From Gemmatimonadota bacterium (GTDB taxonomy: Bacteria; Gemmatimonadota; Gemmatimonadetes; Gemmatimonadales; GWC2-71-9): a DNA stretch of 5,344 bases. The translations under genes and the position numbers were made by a program. The notes under the pieces are model-generated. The model saw nothing but the letters and a program-made list of their open reading frames with translations, ran no database searches and had not been told where the DNA came from. The stretch is taken from contig QHTW01000114.1 of assembly GCA_003220955.1 (NCBI GenBank), forward strand, positions 1 through 5,344, in the 5' to 3' direction. Numbering within the stretch: position 1 is the stretch's first letter; each line of letters opens with the position of its first letter. Positions 1 to 5,344 of this stretch are shown here, piece after piece.

Positions 1-1368
1 TTCCGCAAGGGCTACATCGGTCTCGGCCGCCACCCGCTCTCCGACGTGCGCTTCGACGCCGAGCGCGACCTCGACGTCTCGTCGCGCCACGCCGCCATCG
101 TCCGTAAGACTGAAGGCTTCGTTCTCCAGGATCTTGGCAGCCGCAACGGGACCTTCGTCAACGGGCAGCGCATCACCGCCGACACGCTGCTCAAGGGCGG
201 CGACGTCATTGGCTTCGGCGCCAATGGGCCCGCGCTCGAGTTCGCAGTCATCGAAGCCGACACCGATCTCCCCTCGACCTGCACGGCCGAAGGTCTCGCG
301 GAGCGGGCGTCTGCGCCGCGCGAGGTCTTCCAAGCGGCGACAGCCCCCCGGCAAAGCACCGGCGTGCGCATCGCGGTGGAGGTGGCGCGGCAGACGGCCC
401 AGCTCCGCCGCACCACCAAAATCCTCATCGCGGTCCTGCTGATCGTGGGGACCGGCTTTACCTGGATGCAACTGGACGGTAGGCGGCGCGCGAACGAGGT
501 GCGGCAGCTGCAGCTGCGCGCCGACAGCCTGCTGCGCGAGTCGCGCACGCTCACGACCGCGTTCCAGAGCCAGCTGCAAGGTGTACGCGACGCGCTGAAG
601 GCCTCACAGGACGAGACCGCGCGCTTGCGTCGGGAGCTCGATGCCACGGGCGGTGACGCCTCGTCGGTGGCGCGGCTGCGGACCGAGCTGGACGCCGCCG
701 AGCGGCGGCAACGCGCGCTGGCCGGCGCGGTGGGCGGTGTCAATTACCGCGCGATTTCGCATCGCAATCAGGACGCCGTGGCGATCGTGCTGGTCGAGTA
801 CACCGACGGCGAGCGGTTCAGTGGGACCGCGTTCTCGGTGGACTCGATGGGCACGATGGTGACGAACAAGCACATCCTGGCGGGCGAAGACGGGACCAAG
901 ACCCCGCGCCGGCTGGGCGTGATTTTTTCGGGCAGTACGCAGTTCTGGCGCGCCGAGCTGATCGGCGTCTCGCCCGACGCCGACATCGGGGTGTTCCGTG
1001 TCCTGATCAAAGGTGGGACGCCGAGAGTCGCCGGGCTCGCCAAAAGCCGCGAGGGACTCGAGCGCGGCGATCCCGTCGCGATCCTCGGCTATCCGCTGGG
1101 GTTTGATCTCCCCATGGAATCGCAAGGCGGCCAGCCGATCGCCGAGCCCTCGCTGACGGTCGGCACAGTCAGCAAGTCGCTGACGTCGGTCGTGCAAGTG
1201 GACGCCTACGGGGCCCCTGGTTCGTCGGGAAGTCCGATCTTCGATCGCGACGGAAAGGTGACTGCGGTGCTGTATGGCGGTGAGCGGGAGTCGAACGGAA
1301 AGATCATCTTCGCGGTGCCGGCCTACGTGGTGTCGGAATACCTCAAGAGCCTGAATCTGCCGCGCTAA
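1..1368 (+). CDS. FHA domain - transmembrane - coiled coil - trypsin-like serine protease (5' end outside window)
   Basis: The reading frame is open from base 1 to TAA at 1366-1368, giving 455 visible residues. The GTG at 46 is not the true start, because it falls inside the FHA domain and the bases before it encode FHA sequence. Residues ~1-75 form the FHA domain, with G9-R10, S27-S28-R-H30, G46-S-R-N-G50 and N54-G55, the usual phosphothreonine-reading positions. A linker follows, then one membrane helix at ~141-158. Residues ~160-245 are a charged heptad-rich coiled coil. Residues ~250-455 are a trypsin/HtrA-like protease (Trypsin_2 type) with His291 (TNKHI, bases 871-873), Asp328 (DADIGVF, 982-984) and Ser409 (GSSGSP, 1225-1227), so the triad looks complete. 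Inferred topology is FHA in the cytoplasm and protease in the periplasm, perhaps oligomerised by the coiled coil. No PDZ domain is visible after the protease, unlike DegP. The fold calls are firm; the partner kinase and substrates are unknown. Confidence 0.93.
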   Translation, partial: FRKGYIGLGRHPLSDVRFDAERDLDVSSRHAAIVRKTEGFVLQDLGSRNGTFVNGQRITADTLLKGGDVIGFGANGPALEFAVIEADTDLPSTCTAEGLAERASAPREVFQAATAPRQSTGVRIAVEVARQTAQLRRTTKILIAVLLIVGTGFTWMQLDGRRRANEVRQLQLRADSLLRESRTLTTAFQSQLQGVRDALKASQDETARLRRELDATGGDASSVARLRTELDAAERRQRALAGAVGGVNYRAISHRNQDAVAIVLVEYTDGERFSGTAFSVDSMGTMVTNKHILAGEDGTKTPRRLGVIFSGSTQFWRAELIGVSPDADIGVFRVLIKGGTPRVAGLAKSREGLERGDPVAILGYPLGFDLPMESQGGQPIAEPSLTVGTVSKSLTSVVQVDAYGAPGSSGSPIFDRDGKVTAVLYGGERESNGKIIFAVPAYVVSEYLKSLNLPR

Positions 1369-1390
1369 AGTCCCTCCCTAGACCGTGGGA

Positions 1391-1639
1391 TCAAGAGCCC
1401 AGCCGATCCCCTTCGCGCTGTTTGGCGAGAAGCCGCTCGGCGAAATCCACGCGCTCTTCCAGCTCTGCCACGCGGTTCTGCATCGCGTCGAGGTTCTGGC
1501 GCAGCTCGTTGATCTCTGTGTCGGAGGCTTGCGAGCCCCGAGCGGCGTTCCGGGCCCTCCACGAAATCGCGCGCCCGACCTGGATTGCGATCATGATGAC
1601 CGCGGCACCGATAGCCCAGCTGGGAATGAAGAATGGCAT
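1391..1639 (-). CDS. Small membrane protein with C-terminal coiled coil, PspB-like
   Basis: This 82-residue protein has one membrane helix at ~5-25 (beginning MPFFIPSWAIG) and a basic juxtamembrane stretch (RAISWRARNAAR, 23-34). A coiled coil follows at ~40-77, ending in VAELEERVDFAERLLAKQRE. Size and layout match phage-shock protein B-type proteins and the small LEERVDFAERLL proteins I associate with Gemmatimonadota and relatives; this resemblance is by pattern only. In PspB the coiled coil binds PspC/PspA at the inner membrane, but no pspA or pspC is visible here, so a stress role is unproven. The ATG at 1639 is preferred over the adjacent in-frame TTG at 1642, because a GAGGG sits 4 nt before the ATG and only 1 nt before the TTG. 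It is the last gene of the minus-strand run, 25 bp after the GH43-like remnant, and converges on the protease gene. Confidence 0.8.
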   Translation of the reverse strand: MPFFIPSWAIGAAVIMIAIQVGRAISWRARNAARGSQASDTEINELRQNLDAMQNRVAELEERVDFAERLLAKQREGDRLGS

Positions 1640-1643
1640 CAAA

Positions 1644-1648
1644 CCCTC
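1644..1648 (-). promoter_or_regulatory. Ribosome binding site GAGGG that decides the start of the PspB-like gene
   Basis: Read on the minus strand, GAGGG is followed by TTTG and then ATG, a spacing of 4 nt. The TTG codon directly before the ATG would be only 1 nt from the site, so it is the less likely start. Confidence 0.55.
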
Positions 1649-2021
1649 GTGGTGAAGATCGACCCTACTGGATAGGCACCGCCGGACTCAGCGCCGATAC
1701 GCCATTCTCATCAAAGCCCTCGATCGCCACCCAGTACGCCTGCCCTACGGTGAGCGCGCGCAGCTCGAGCGTCGTCCCCTGATCGGCGAAGCGCTGATAG
1801 GTCTCGTATAGCTTCGTGGGTGAAATCCCCCACCGCAGATTGTAACCAACCACACCAGGCACCGCACGCCATGTAATCACGGCGTTGCGCTGATCCGCCT
1901 GGCGCGGCGCCACGAGACCCGCCGGCGTATTCGGCCGCCGCTCCGCGCCATTGCCGAAGACACGGATGTCGCTGATCGCGAGGTTCGCGGCGCCGACATG
2001 AATGTGCTCGTAGCGGACGTA

Positions 2022-2033
2022 GCGCGCGCGCGC
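2022..2033. repeat. (GC)6 dinucleotide tract at a frame change in the GH43-like remnant
   Basis: Twelve bases of alternating G and C lie exactly where the minus-strand reading must change from the DAYLELPAP frame to the RYVRYEHIHVG frame. From the last CCG of the first segment (ending at 2035) to the TAC codon of the second there are 13 nt, one more than the 12 that would keep the frame. A one-base gain (or two-base loss) in this slippage-prone tract explains the break, either as a mutation or as a sequencing error. Confidence 0.6.
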
Positions 2034-2061
2034 ACGGCGCGGGCAGTTCGAGATACGCGTC

Positions 2062-2065
2062 TGGG
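2062..2065 (-). other. Deletion junction in the GH43-like remnant
   Basis: On the minus strand the codons for YRYNFE end at 2066 and those for DAYLELPAP begin at 2061 in another frame, leaving only four bases between them. In intact relatives these segments belong to opposite ends of the protein, the extreme N-terminus and the last third. The join therefore marks loss of the catalytic domain. No insertion sequence, long direct repeat or other scar is visible at the join. Confidence 0.6.
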
Positions 2066-2168
2066 CTCGAAATTATAGCGGTAGTCGATGTCGATCGGGT
2101 TGGCGTAGCTGCGCTGCTGCGCCGCCACAGACGCCGCGAGCGCCACGAGGAAGAGCGCAGCGCTCACG

Positions 2169-2798
2169 TTACTTGTTCTTGCAGCTATTCGCCGCCCCGA
2201 CGTCCTGCGCCCTGACGCCGCCCATCTGCAGCCAGCCTGACTGCCCAGTATTCGGATCGGTCATGTGCACCCACCAGCGCTGGAGTGGCTCCCGCAGCAT
2301 CCGCAACGCCTGCCAGCTCATTTCGAACTCCTGATCCTGCGACCGCACACGAGCGACCTTCGCGCCCGTGTAACTGATCACGGCCACCGTGTCGCCAAGA
2401 CCAGGGCCGGACGAGCGGGCGGACGTATCGGGCACAACCACAGCGATGCCGGGCGGATGCAAGACCATCACGCCTTCATCGGTGCGGACGGCCGCTCCCG
2501 CCACGACGCTCCCCACACTGTCGGCGCCACCATTAGGTTCCGTCCGCAATGCGCCGCCCTGCAGCAGGGTCCAATCGCCATACTTGCAGCATTCGAACGG
2601 ACAGACTCCGTGGACGATGTACTCCTCGTCGATCGCCGGACTTTGAGCCACGGCGGTCACGGGCTCGGGAGGAGGGATCGACACCGTCGCAGTCGTATCG
2701 GCCGTGCTGTCGCTCGTCCGTTGAGCGGGGCGGCCGCCGCCGCAGCCGGTGAGTCCCACCGCGAGTATGACATTCAATAAAGCCAGCGATGCGCGCAT
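2169..2798 (-). CDS. Lipoprotein with Cys cluster and possible SH3-like domain
   Basis: This is a 209-residue lipoprotein. Residues 1-18 are a lipoprotein signal with lipobox LTGC and lipidated Cys19, followed by a Gly run and a Ser/Thr/Pro-rich linker to ~55. A +2 Gly is compatible with outer-membrane sorting. The folded part (~58-195) starts YIVHGVCPFECCKYGDW with a tight Cys cluster (C66, C70, C71). It continues with beta-rich segments (LLQGGALRTEP, GSVVAGAAVRTDEG) and ends WWVHMTDPNTGQSGWLQM, resembling bacterial SH3-type surface domains. A fourth mature Cys, C206, could pair with the cluster. The role is unknown; cell-wall or ligand binding would be a guess. A GAGGAG lies upstream (2810-2815) with an unusually long 11-nt spacing. 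The ATG is supported by the textbook signal peptide that follows it. Its TAA ends 1 nt before the GTG of the GH43-like remnant. Confidence 0.82.
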   Translation of the reverse strand: MRASLALLNVILAVGLTGCGGGRPAQRTSDSTADTTATVSIPPPEPVTAVAQSPAIDEEYIVHGVCPFECCKYGDWTLLQGGALRTEPNGGADSVGSVVAGAAVRTDEGVMVLHPPGIAVVVPDTSARSSGPGLGDTVAVISYTGAKVARVRSQDQEFEMSWQALRMLREPLQRWWVHMTDPNTGQSGWLQMGGVRAQDVGAANSCKNK

Positions 2799-2867
2799 TC
2801 GCGTGAAGTCTCCTCGGTTAGTCAGTGAATCAGCTCGCGTCGTTCCATCGTATTAGACCCTCGCTCC

Positions 2868-3269
2868 TCAGGAGCCCTCGAATCGCGCCGGACCGAGCAG
2901 CACGAGCGATGCAACAGCGAGCACGCCCACAGCGGCCGGCGCCCAAGCCCCGGTCAGGAGGTATCCGATCCAACAAAGCAGCCCGGCGCCCTCGACCAGT
3001 GCCCATAAGATGATAGCGGCACCGCGCGTCTCGGTGCGCGTCCAATAATCGTCAGGCGACTGACCTGCCGGCCGACGTGGAAGCCTAGGTGCAAGAAAAC
3101 CCAGCGCGAGGGTGAGATTCACCAGCGCGATCGCCGCCAGGAGCACGCCGAGAAACGGCCCGAACGCGAGGATCAAACCGGTGCGCTGGCGCAGCACGAC
3201 GAACGTGACCGCGATCAGCACGAGCCCGAGCACGAGCGCGATGTGAGTGATCCGAATGGCGCGGGTCAC
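2868..3269 (-). CDS. Four-helix integral membrane protein of unknown function
   Basis: This 133-residue, very hydrophobic protein has membrane helices at about 9-26, 33-59, 84-106 and 110-126. They form two hairpins joined by a charged loop (60-83, PRLPRRPAGQSPDDYWTRTE). The third helix begins RGAAIILWALVEGAGLL, with Trp89 and Glu93 inside the membrane segment, a pattern I have seen in small uncharacterised bacterial membrane proteins and not one that assigns a function. The GTG start at 3269 shares GTGA with the TGA of the upstream serine hydrolase gene, a 4-bp overlap, and no good Shine-Dalgarno precedes it. Translation is therefore probably coupled, and the pair very likely shares one transcript. 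Its partner may be the hydrolase, but no functional link is visible in the sequence. The next gene starts 69 bp downstream. Confidence 0.8.
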   Translation of the reverse strand: MTRAIRITHIALVLGLVLIAVTFVVLRQRTGLILAFGPFLGVLLAAIALVNLTLALGFLAPRLPRRPAGQSPDDYWTRTETRGAAIILWALVEGAGLLCWIGYLLTGAWAPAAVGVLAVASLVLLGPARFEGS

Positions 3270-4705
3270 TGACGGCCCATGAGCAACTCCTGGATCTTGC
3301 CGTCTGGTGTGCGATACATCAGCGCCTGAGTATTGACCGACCCGACCTTGAATTGCAGTACGGCGACCTCCATGCCCCCCCGCTCAACCCTGTTTGTAAC
3401 CTTGAGATCGGTGATTGGCCCCAGGCGTCCGAGCGACGCACGCGCAGATGCCAGCAGCTCTGCCGTCAGAAAGGCATTGAAGTCGTCACCGAGCGTCGAG
3501 CGGTCGACCGTTCCCTGCCGTAGGCCGGAGAGAAAGGCGCGTGCCGCATCGAGCGGCGGTAATCCCTGGATCGCGGGCACATCGACTTGTGGCATGAGCT
3601 TCGGCACGATCGCCTGGTTGATCTCATCGATCGCGGCAAAATCGGTGTTCGCGAGCACGACGACCGCGGACCGCGTCGCGGGGATAACCGTGTTTTGTGC
3701 GACGAACCCGCTCACCGCCCCACCATGCTTCAGGACCACAGCCGCCCCGCGATCGTTCACGCCTTCGCCACATCCGTAACCGGTCGACCGCCCGTCGGAG
3801 AGCCGATGGGGTGTTGTGAGTATGCGGTACGATTCGGCGTTGAGCACCTTTCCCTCGATCAGCGCCATGTCCCATTTCAGCAGATCCGTCGGTGTGGACC
3901 AGATGGCACCCGCGCTTCCCGCCCAGCCCGCACCTTCCGGTGTTGCTGTCATTGGCGCGCCGAGCGCGAACGACGTGTAGCCGCTCGCCAGAGTCGAATC
4001 ACCGACTGGTGGGTCGTAGCGCGTGTGCGTCATACTCAACGGCCTGAAGATTCGGCGTTGGAGGAAGGTGCCGAATGACTGGCCGCTCACTTTTTCGATT
4101 ACCCGACCGAGGATGAGGAAATTGGTGTTGCTGTAGGACCAGCGGCTGCCGGGCTCGAAATCGAGCGGCCGAGTCGCGTACTCCGCGATAATGCTGTCGG
4201 CAGCGCGCGGCTCCAGCATCTCGCGGTCTACGAAGTCGAGCGGATAGTAGTCCCGATATCCGGACACGTGCTGTCCCAGCTCGAGCAGCGTGATGTCGCC
4301 CGCTCTGGTCAAATTCGGCATGTACTGCGACACCCGATCGTCCAGCGACAGCTTCTTTTCCTGCGCGAGGAGCAGCAGGGCGCTGCAAGTGAACTGTTTG
4401 GTGACCGAGCCAATTGCGAACATCGTCTCCAGAGCGACCGGGGCCCGCTTGCTGAGTGAACGCACGCCGTAGCCGTGCGAGAAAATGATCTTGCCGTCCT
4501 GCGCGACTCCGACGGAAACTCCGACGAGTCCGCGGTCATGCATCGTCGCCCGGATCACACTGTCGATGGAAGCAGTGTCGATCGGCGCCGCGTGCAGCGC
4601 GGCGGGCGGTGCGGCCGGCGGCACGGGTGCCACCTCCTTGCGGCACGCGAGGGCCGACGAGGCAAGCGCGGCTGCTATGGCAAATCGTGCGGCAGGGTGG
4701 TGCAT
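3266..4705 (-). CDS. Beta-lactamase-fold serine hydrolase, exported, with C-terminal accessory domain
   Basis: This 479-residue protein belongs to the class C beta-lactamase/esterase/D-aminopeptidase superfamily (Beta-lactamase, PF00144). Visible motifs are the nucleophile S100-V-T-K103, Y191-S-N193, and H327-G-G329 in the place of the KTG triad. VALETMFAIGSVTKQFT and the GQHVSGYRDYYP loop are also typical. The loop has V where most relatives have T in HTSG. Residues 1-20 are a signal sequence ending ALA-C. Cys21 suggests a lipoprotein, but Ala at -3 is a poor lipobox residue, so signal peptidase I cleavage is possible. A Pro/Ala-rich linker spans 25-42, the catalytic domain ~45-370, and a small alpha+beta domain ~385-479 of the kind often appended to these enzymes. 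The likely role is periplasmic ester or peptide hydrolysis; the substrate is unknown and resistance to beta-lactams should not be assumed. ATG 4705 has a GAGG 5 nt upstream (4711-4714). It is the first gene of the minus-strand run. Confidence 0.93.
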   Translation of the reverse strand: MHHPAARFAIAAALASSALACRKEVAPVPPAAPPAALHAAPIDTASIDSVIRATMHDRGLVGVSVGVAQDGKIIFSHGYGVRSLSKRAPVALETMFAIGSVTKQFTCSALLLLAQEKKLSLDDRVSQYMPNLTRAGDITLLELGQHVSGYRDYYPLDFVDREMLEPRAADSIIAEYATRPLDFEPGSRWSYSNTNFLILGRVIEKVSGQSFGTFLQRRIFRPLSMTHTRYDPPVGDSTLASGYTSFALGAPMTATPEGAGWAGSAGAIWSTPTDLLKWDMALIEGKVLNAESYRILTTPHRLSDGRSTGYGCGEGVNDRGAAVVLKHGGAVSGFVAQNTVIPATRSAVVVLANTDFAAIDEINQAIVPKLMPQVDVPAIQGLPPLDAARAFLSGLRQGTVDRSTLGDDFNAFLTAELLASARASLGRLGPITDLKVTNRVERGGMEVAVLQFKVGSVNTQALMYRTPDGKIQELLMGRQ

Positions 4706-4797
4706 GGAATCCTCACGACGAGACGATGGAGCAACTTAGGGCGCGCCGAGACTTCCGGCGAGCTAGCGCCGCGATCCATTTGGAGTATGATCGCCCC
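4706..4797. promoter_or_regulatory. Divergent intergenic spacer with candidate promoters and an inverted repeat
   Basis: These 92 bp separate the divergent starts of the serine hydrolase (minus) and the sugar isomerase (plus), so promoters for both must lie here or inside the genes. I see the hydrolase ribosome site (GAGG, 4711-4714) and an inverted repeat CGGCG-AGCTAG-CGCCG at 4756-4771 that could be an operator. A palindromic GGCGCGCC lies at 4740-4747, and a -10-like TATGAT at 4786-4791. No convincing TTGACA-type -35 box is present in either direction. Short GC-rich palindromes are common by chance in DNA of this composition. Confidence 0.45.
4786..4791 (+). promoter_or_regulatory. -10-like TATGAT six bases before the isomerase ATG (possible leaderless start)
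   Basis: TATGAT matches the TANNNT -10 consensus and ends 6 nt before the ATG at 4798, so transcription would begin at or very near the start codon. No ribosome site is well placed: the only candidate, GGAG at 4782-4785, lies 12 nt from the ATG. This arrangement is typical of leaderless transcripts. No -35 box is visible, which is common in leaderless promoters but also leaves the call weak. Confidence 0.35.
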
Positions 4798-5344
4798 ATG
4801 AAAAAATCGATCGGCGACAACATGATTCCGAAGGATTGGGGCTTCGAGCGCGGCCTCGATCTCGTGAAGAAGGCCGGCTTCGACGGGATCGAGCTGTGGC
4901 TGGGCGACGTCGCGTGGTTCCAGATGACCACGACCGACGCCGAGGTCCGCGACTTGCGCCGCAAGGTCGAGAGCGCCGGCCTCGTGGTCTCCAATGTCTC
5001 GACTGGACTGCATTGGGCCTCGCCGCTGTCTGGACCGCGAGATTGCTCGGCAGCGACGCGATCCTGGTGGTCGCCGGGCTCGTAACCAATGAAATCCCGT
5101 ACAACGAAGTGTACCAGCGCTGCGTGGACGCGCTGCGCCCCCTGGGTGAGACCGCCGCCCGCGCCGGCGTCAAAATCGGCTGTGAGAACTGTAACTCCGA
5201 GCAACGGTTCCTCCTCAGCCCGCGCGAGTTCTGGCAATTCCTCAACGACGTGAACAGTCCCGCGGTCGGCATCCACCTCGACGTCGGCAACATCCACGAC
5301 ACCGGCTTTGCGGAGCAGTGGATCGAGATTCACGGACCGAGAAT
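4798..5344 (+). pseudogene. Sugar phosphate isomerase/epimerase (xylose isomerase-like TIM barrel), internally deleted and frameshifted, 3' end outside window
   Basis: The first piece, from ATG 4798, reads MKKSIGDNMIPKDWGFERGL, AGFDGIELWLGD and SNVSTGLHWASPLS, the first strands and helices of an AP_endonuc_2-type barrel. That frame then runs into unrelated residues and stops at TAA 5083-5085. The second piece, in another frame from ~5034 to the window end, reads TARLLGSDAILVVAGLV, NEIPYNEVYQRCVDALRPLG and IGCENCNSEQRFLLSP, ending in HLDVGNIHDTGFAEQWIEIHG. It carries likely metal ligands Glu (5184-5186), Asp (5280-5282) and His (5295-5297). Both pieces look like well-kept family sequence. Relatives have about 20-24 residues (an SPDPAVR-type turn plus a helix) between PLS and LLG, where only 11 nt remain, so roughly 55-60 nt are missing, not a multiple of three. 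The enzyme would act on sugars or sugar derivatives in the cytoplasm. Damage versus assembly error is undecided. The gene is divergent from the serine hydrolase. Confidence 0.8.
5032..5042 (+). other. Deletion/frame-change junction in the isomerase gene
   Basis: The codon TCT of ASPLS ends at 5031, and the TTG that opens LLGSDAILVV in the other frame starts at 5043. The 11 bases between them can be read as GPR in the first frame or as TAR in the second. The second reading fits relatives at the end of the missing helix, so the join is probably at about 5031-5036. Confidence 0.5.

Larger units (their letters stand above)
1665..2167 (-). pseudogene. Remnant of a secreted GH43-like glycosidase: signal peptide plus discoidin/Fn3 tail, catalytic domain missing
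   Basis: Three pieces in three frames make one broken gene. (1) From GTG 2167 to ~2066 there is a signal peptide (ALFLVALAASVAAQ, plausible cleavage at AxA-QQ) and the mature start SYANPIDIDYRYNFE, which I recognise as the N-terminus of family-43 glycosylhydrolases of environmental bacteria. (2) From 2061 to 2035 comes DAYLELPAP in a second frame, typical of the late strands of a discoidin-like (F5/8 C) domain. (3) From ~2033 to TAG at 1665-1667, in a third frame, come RARYVRYEHIHVGAANLAIS, the DIRVFGNG end of that domain, and an Fn3 domain (NAVITWRAVPGVVGYNLRWG through ALTVGQAYWVAIEGFDENG). The five-bladed propeller that should lie between pieces 1 and 2 is absent, roughly 1.3-1.6 kb judging from remembered family length. 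The start is 1 nt after the lipoprotein stop, implying translational coupling. The family call rests on recall and was not searched. Confidence 0.75.

Noticed and set aside
502..520. Palindrome around GCAGCTGCAGCTGC as a regulatory site
   Set aside because: It encodes Gln-Leu-Gln-Leu in the coiled coil of the protease gene and is explained by codon choice.
12..743. Long minus-strand open frame opposite the FHA/coiled-coil region
   Set aside because: The translation is Ser/Arg/Ala-rich with no motif, and it lies opposite a clear FHA domain and membrane helix.
604..1197. Minus-strand open frame of 197 codons opposite the protease domain
   Set aside because: It lies opposite the catalytic His and Asp motifs and has no recognisable domain; it is a composition artefact.
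1369..1390. Bidirectional terminator in the 22-bp gap between the convergent protease and PspB-like genes
   Set aside because: Only a 4-bp TCCC/GGGA pairing is present, with no T run on either side.
2022..2068. Programmed frameshifting to join the GH43-like pieces
   Set aside because: The pieces lack the catalytic domain, so rejoining them would not make a working enzyme. No slippery heptamer with a downstream structure is evident.
2850..2855. TAATAC on the minus strand as a -10 box for the lipoprotein gene
   Set aside because: No -35-like hexamer lies 16-18 bp upstream. An internal promoter in this 69-bp gap is possible but not shown.
2863..2875. Hairpin GCTCC-TGA-GGAGC with the stop codon of the four-helix membrane protein in its loop, as a terminator
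   Set aside because: The stem is only 5 bp and no T run follows on the minus strand, so intrinsic termination is not supported. It may be chance.
3266..4705. Serine hydrolase as a true beta-lactamase resistance gene
   Set aside because: The SxxK, YxN and HGG motifs define a broad superfamily dominated by esterases and peptidases. The HGG in place of KTG and the extra C-terminal domain argue against a dedicated beta-lactamase.
4713..5333. Long open frames on the minus strand opposite the isomerase gene (up to 206 codons)
   Set aside because: The plus strand carries recognisable TIM-barrel sequence through the same bases, while the minus-strand translation is low-complexity Ser/Arg/Ala with no known motif. 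Such shadows are expected in GC-rich DNA.

Overview
The window is GC-rich DNA that is almost entirely coding, from a Gram-negative-type bacterium. A periplasmic-type protease, two lipoprotein or secreted signal sequences and a secreted carbohydrate-active enzyme remnant all imply an outer compartment. The protein flavour suggests Gemmatimonadota or a similar soil/environmental lineage: an FHA-linked trypsin-like protease, a GH43-like protein with a discoidin/Fn3 tail, and a small PspB-like coiled-coil membrane protein. This taxonomic reading is an impression, not a demonstrated fact.

Layout. Positions 1-1368 (+) hold the 3' part of a gene for a cytoplasmic FHA domain, one membrane helix, a coiled coil and a trypsin-like serine protease with an intact triad; its start lies left of the window. 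It converges, with a 22-bp gap, on a run of five minus-strand genes read from 4705 down to 1391. In transcription order these are a beta-lactamase-fold serine hydrolase (4705-3266), a four-helix membrane protein (3269-2868, start overlapping the previous stop by 4 bp), a Cys-rich lipoprotein with a possible SH3-like domain (2798-2169), the broken remains of a secreted GH43-like glycosidase (2167-1665, 1 nt after the lipoprotein stop), and a small PspB-like membrane/coiled-coil protein (1639-1391). The tight spacing suggests one transcription unit, perhaps with a restart in the 69-bp gap before the lipoprotein. A 92-bp divergent spacer (4706-4797) separates this run from a plus-strand sugar phosphate isomerase/epimerase gene (4798 to the window end).

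The most notable feature is damage to the two carbohydrate-related genes. The GH43-like gene keeps its signal peptide and first mature residues, then jumps directly to the last strand of its discoidin-like domain and its Fn3 domain, so the whole catalytic domain is missing. It then carries a second frame change in a (GC)6 tract. The isomerase gene appears to lack about 20 codons in its first third and changes frame at the same point. Either the locus is decaying or the assembly has collapsed here; sequence alone cannot decide. I see no mobile element, CRISPR array, RNA gene or clearly new multi-gene system. The best candidate for unusual biology is the FHA-transmembrane-protease fusion, which could couple cytoplasmic Ser/Thr phosphorylation to proteolysis outside the inner membrane.
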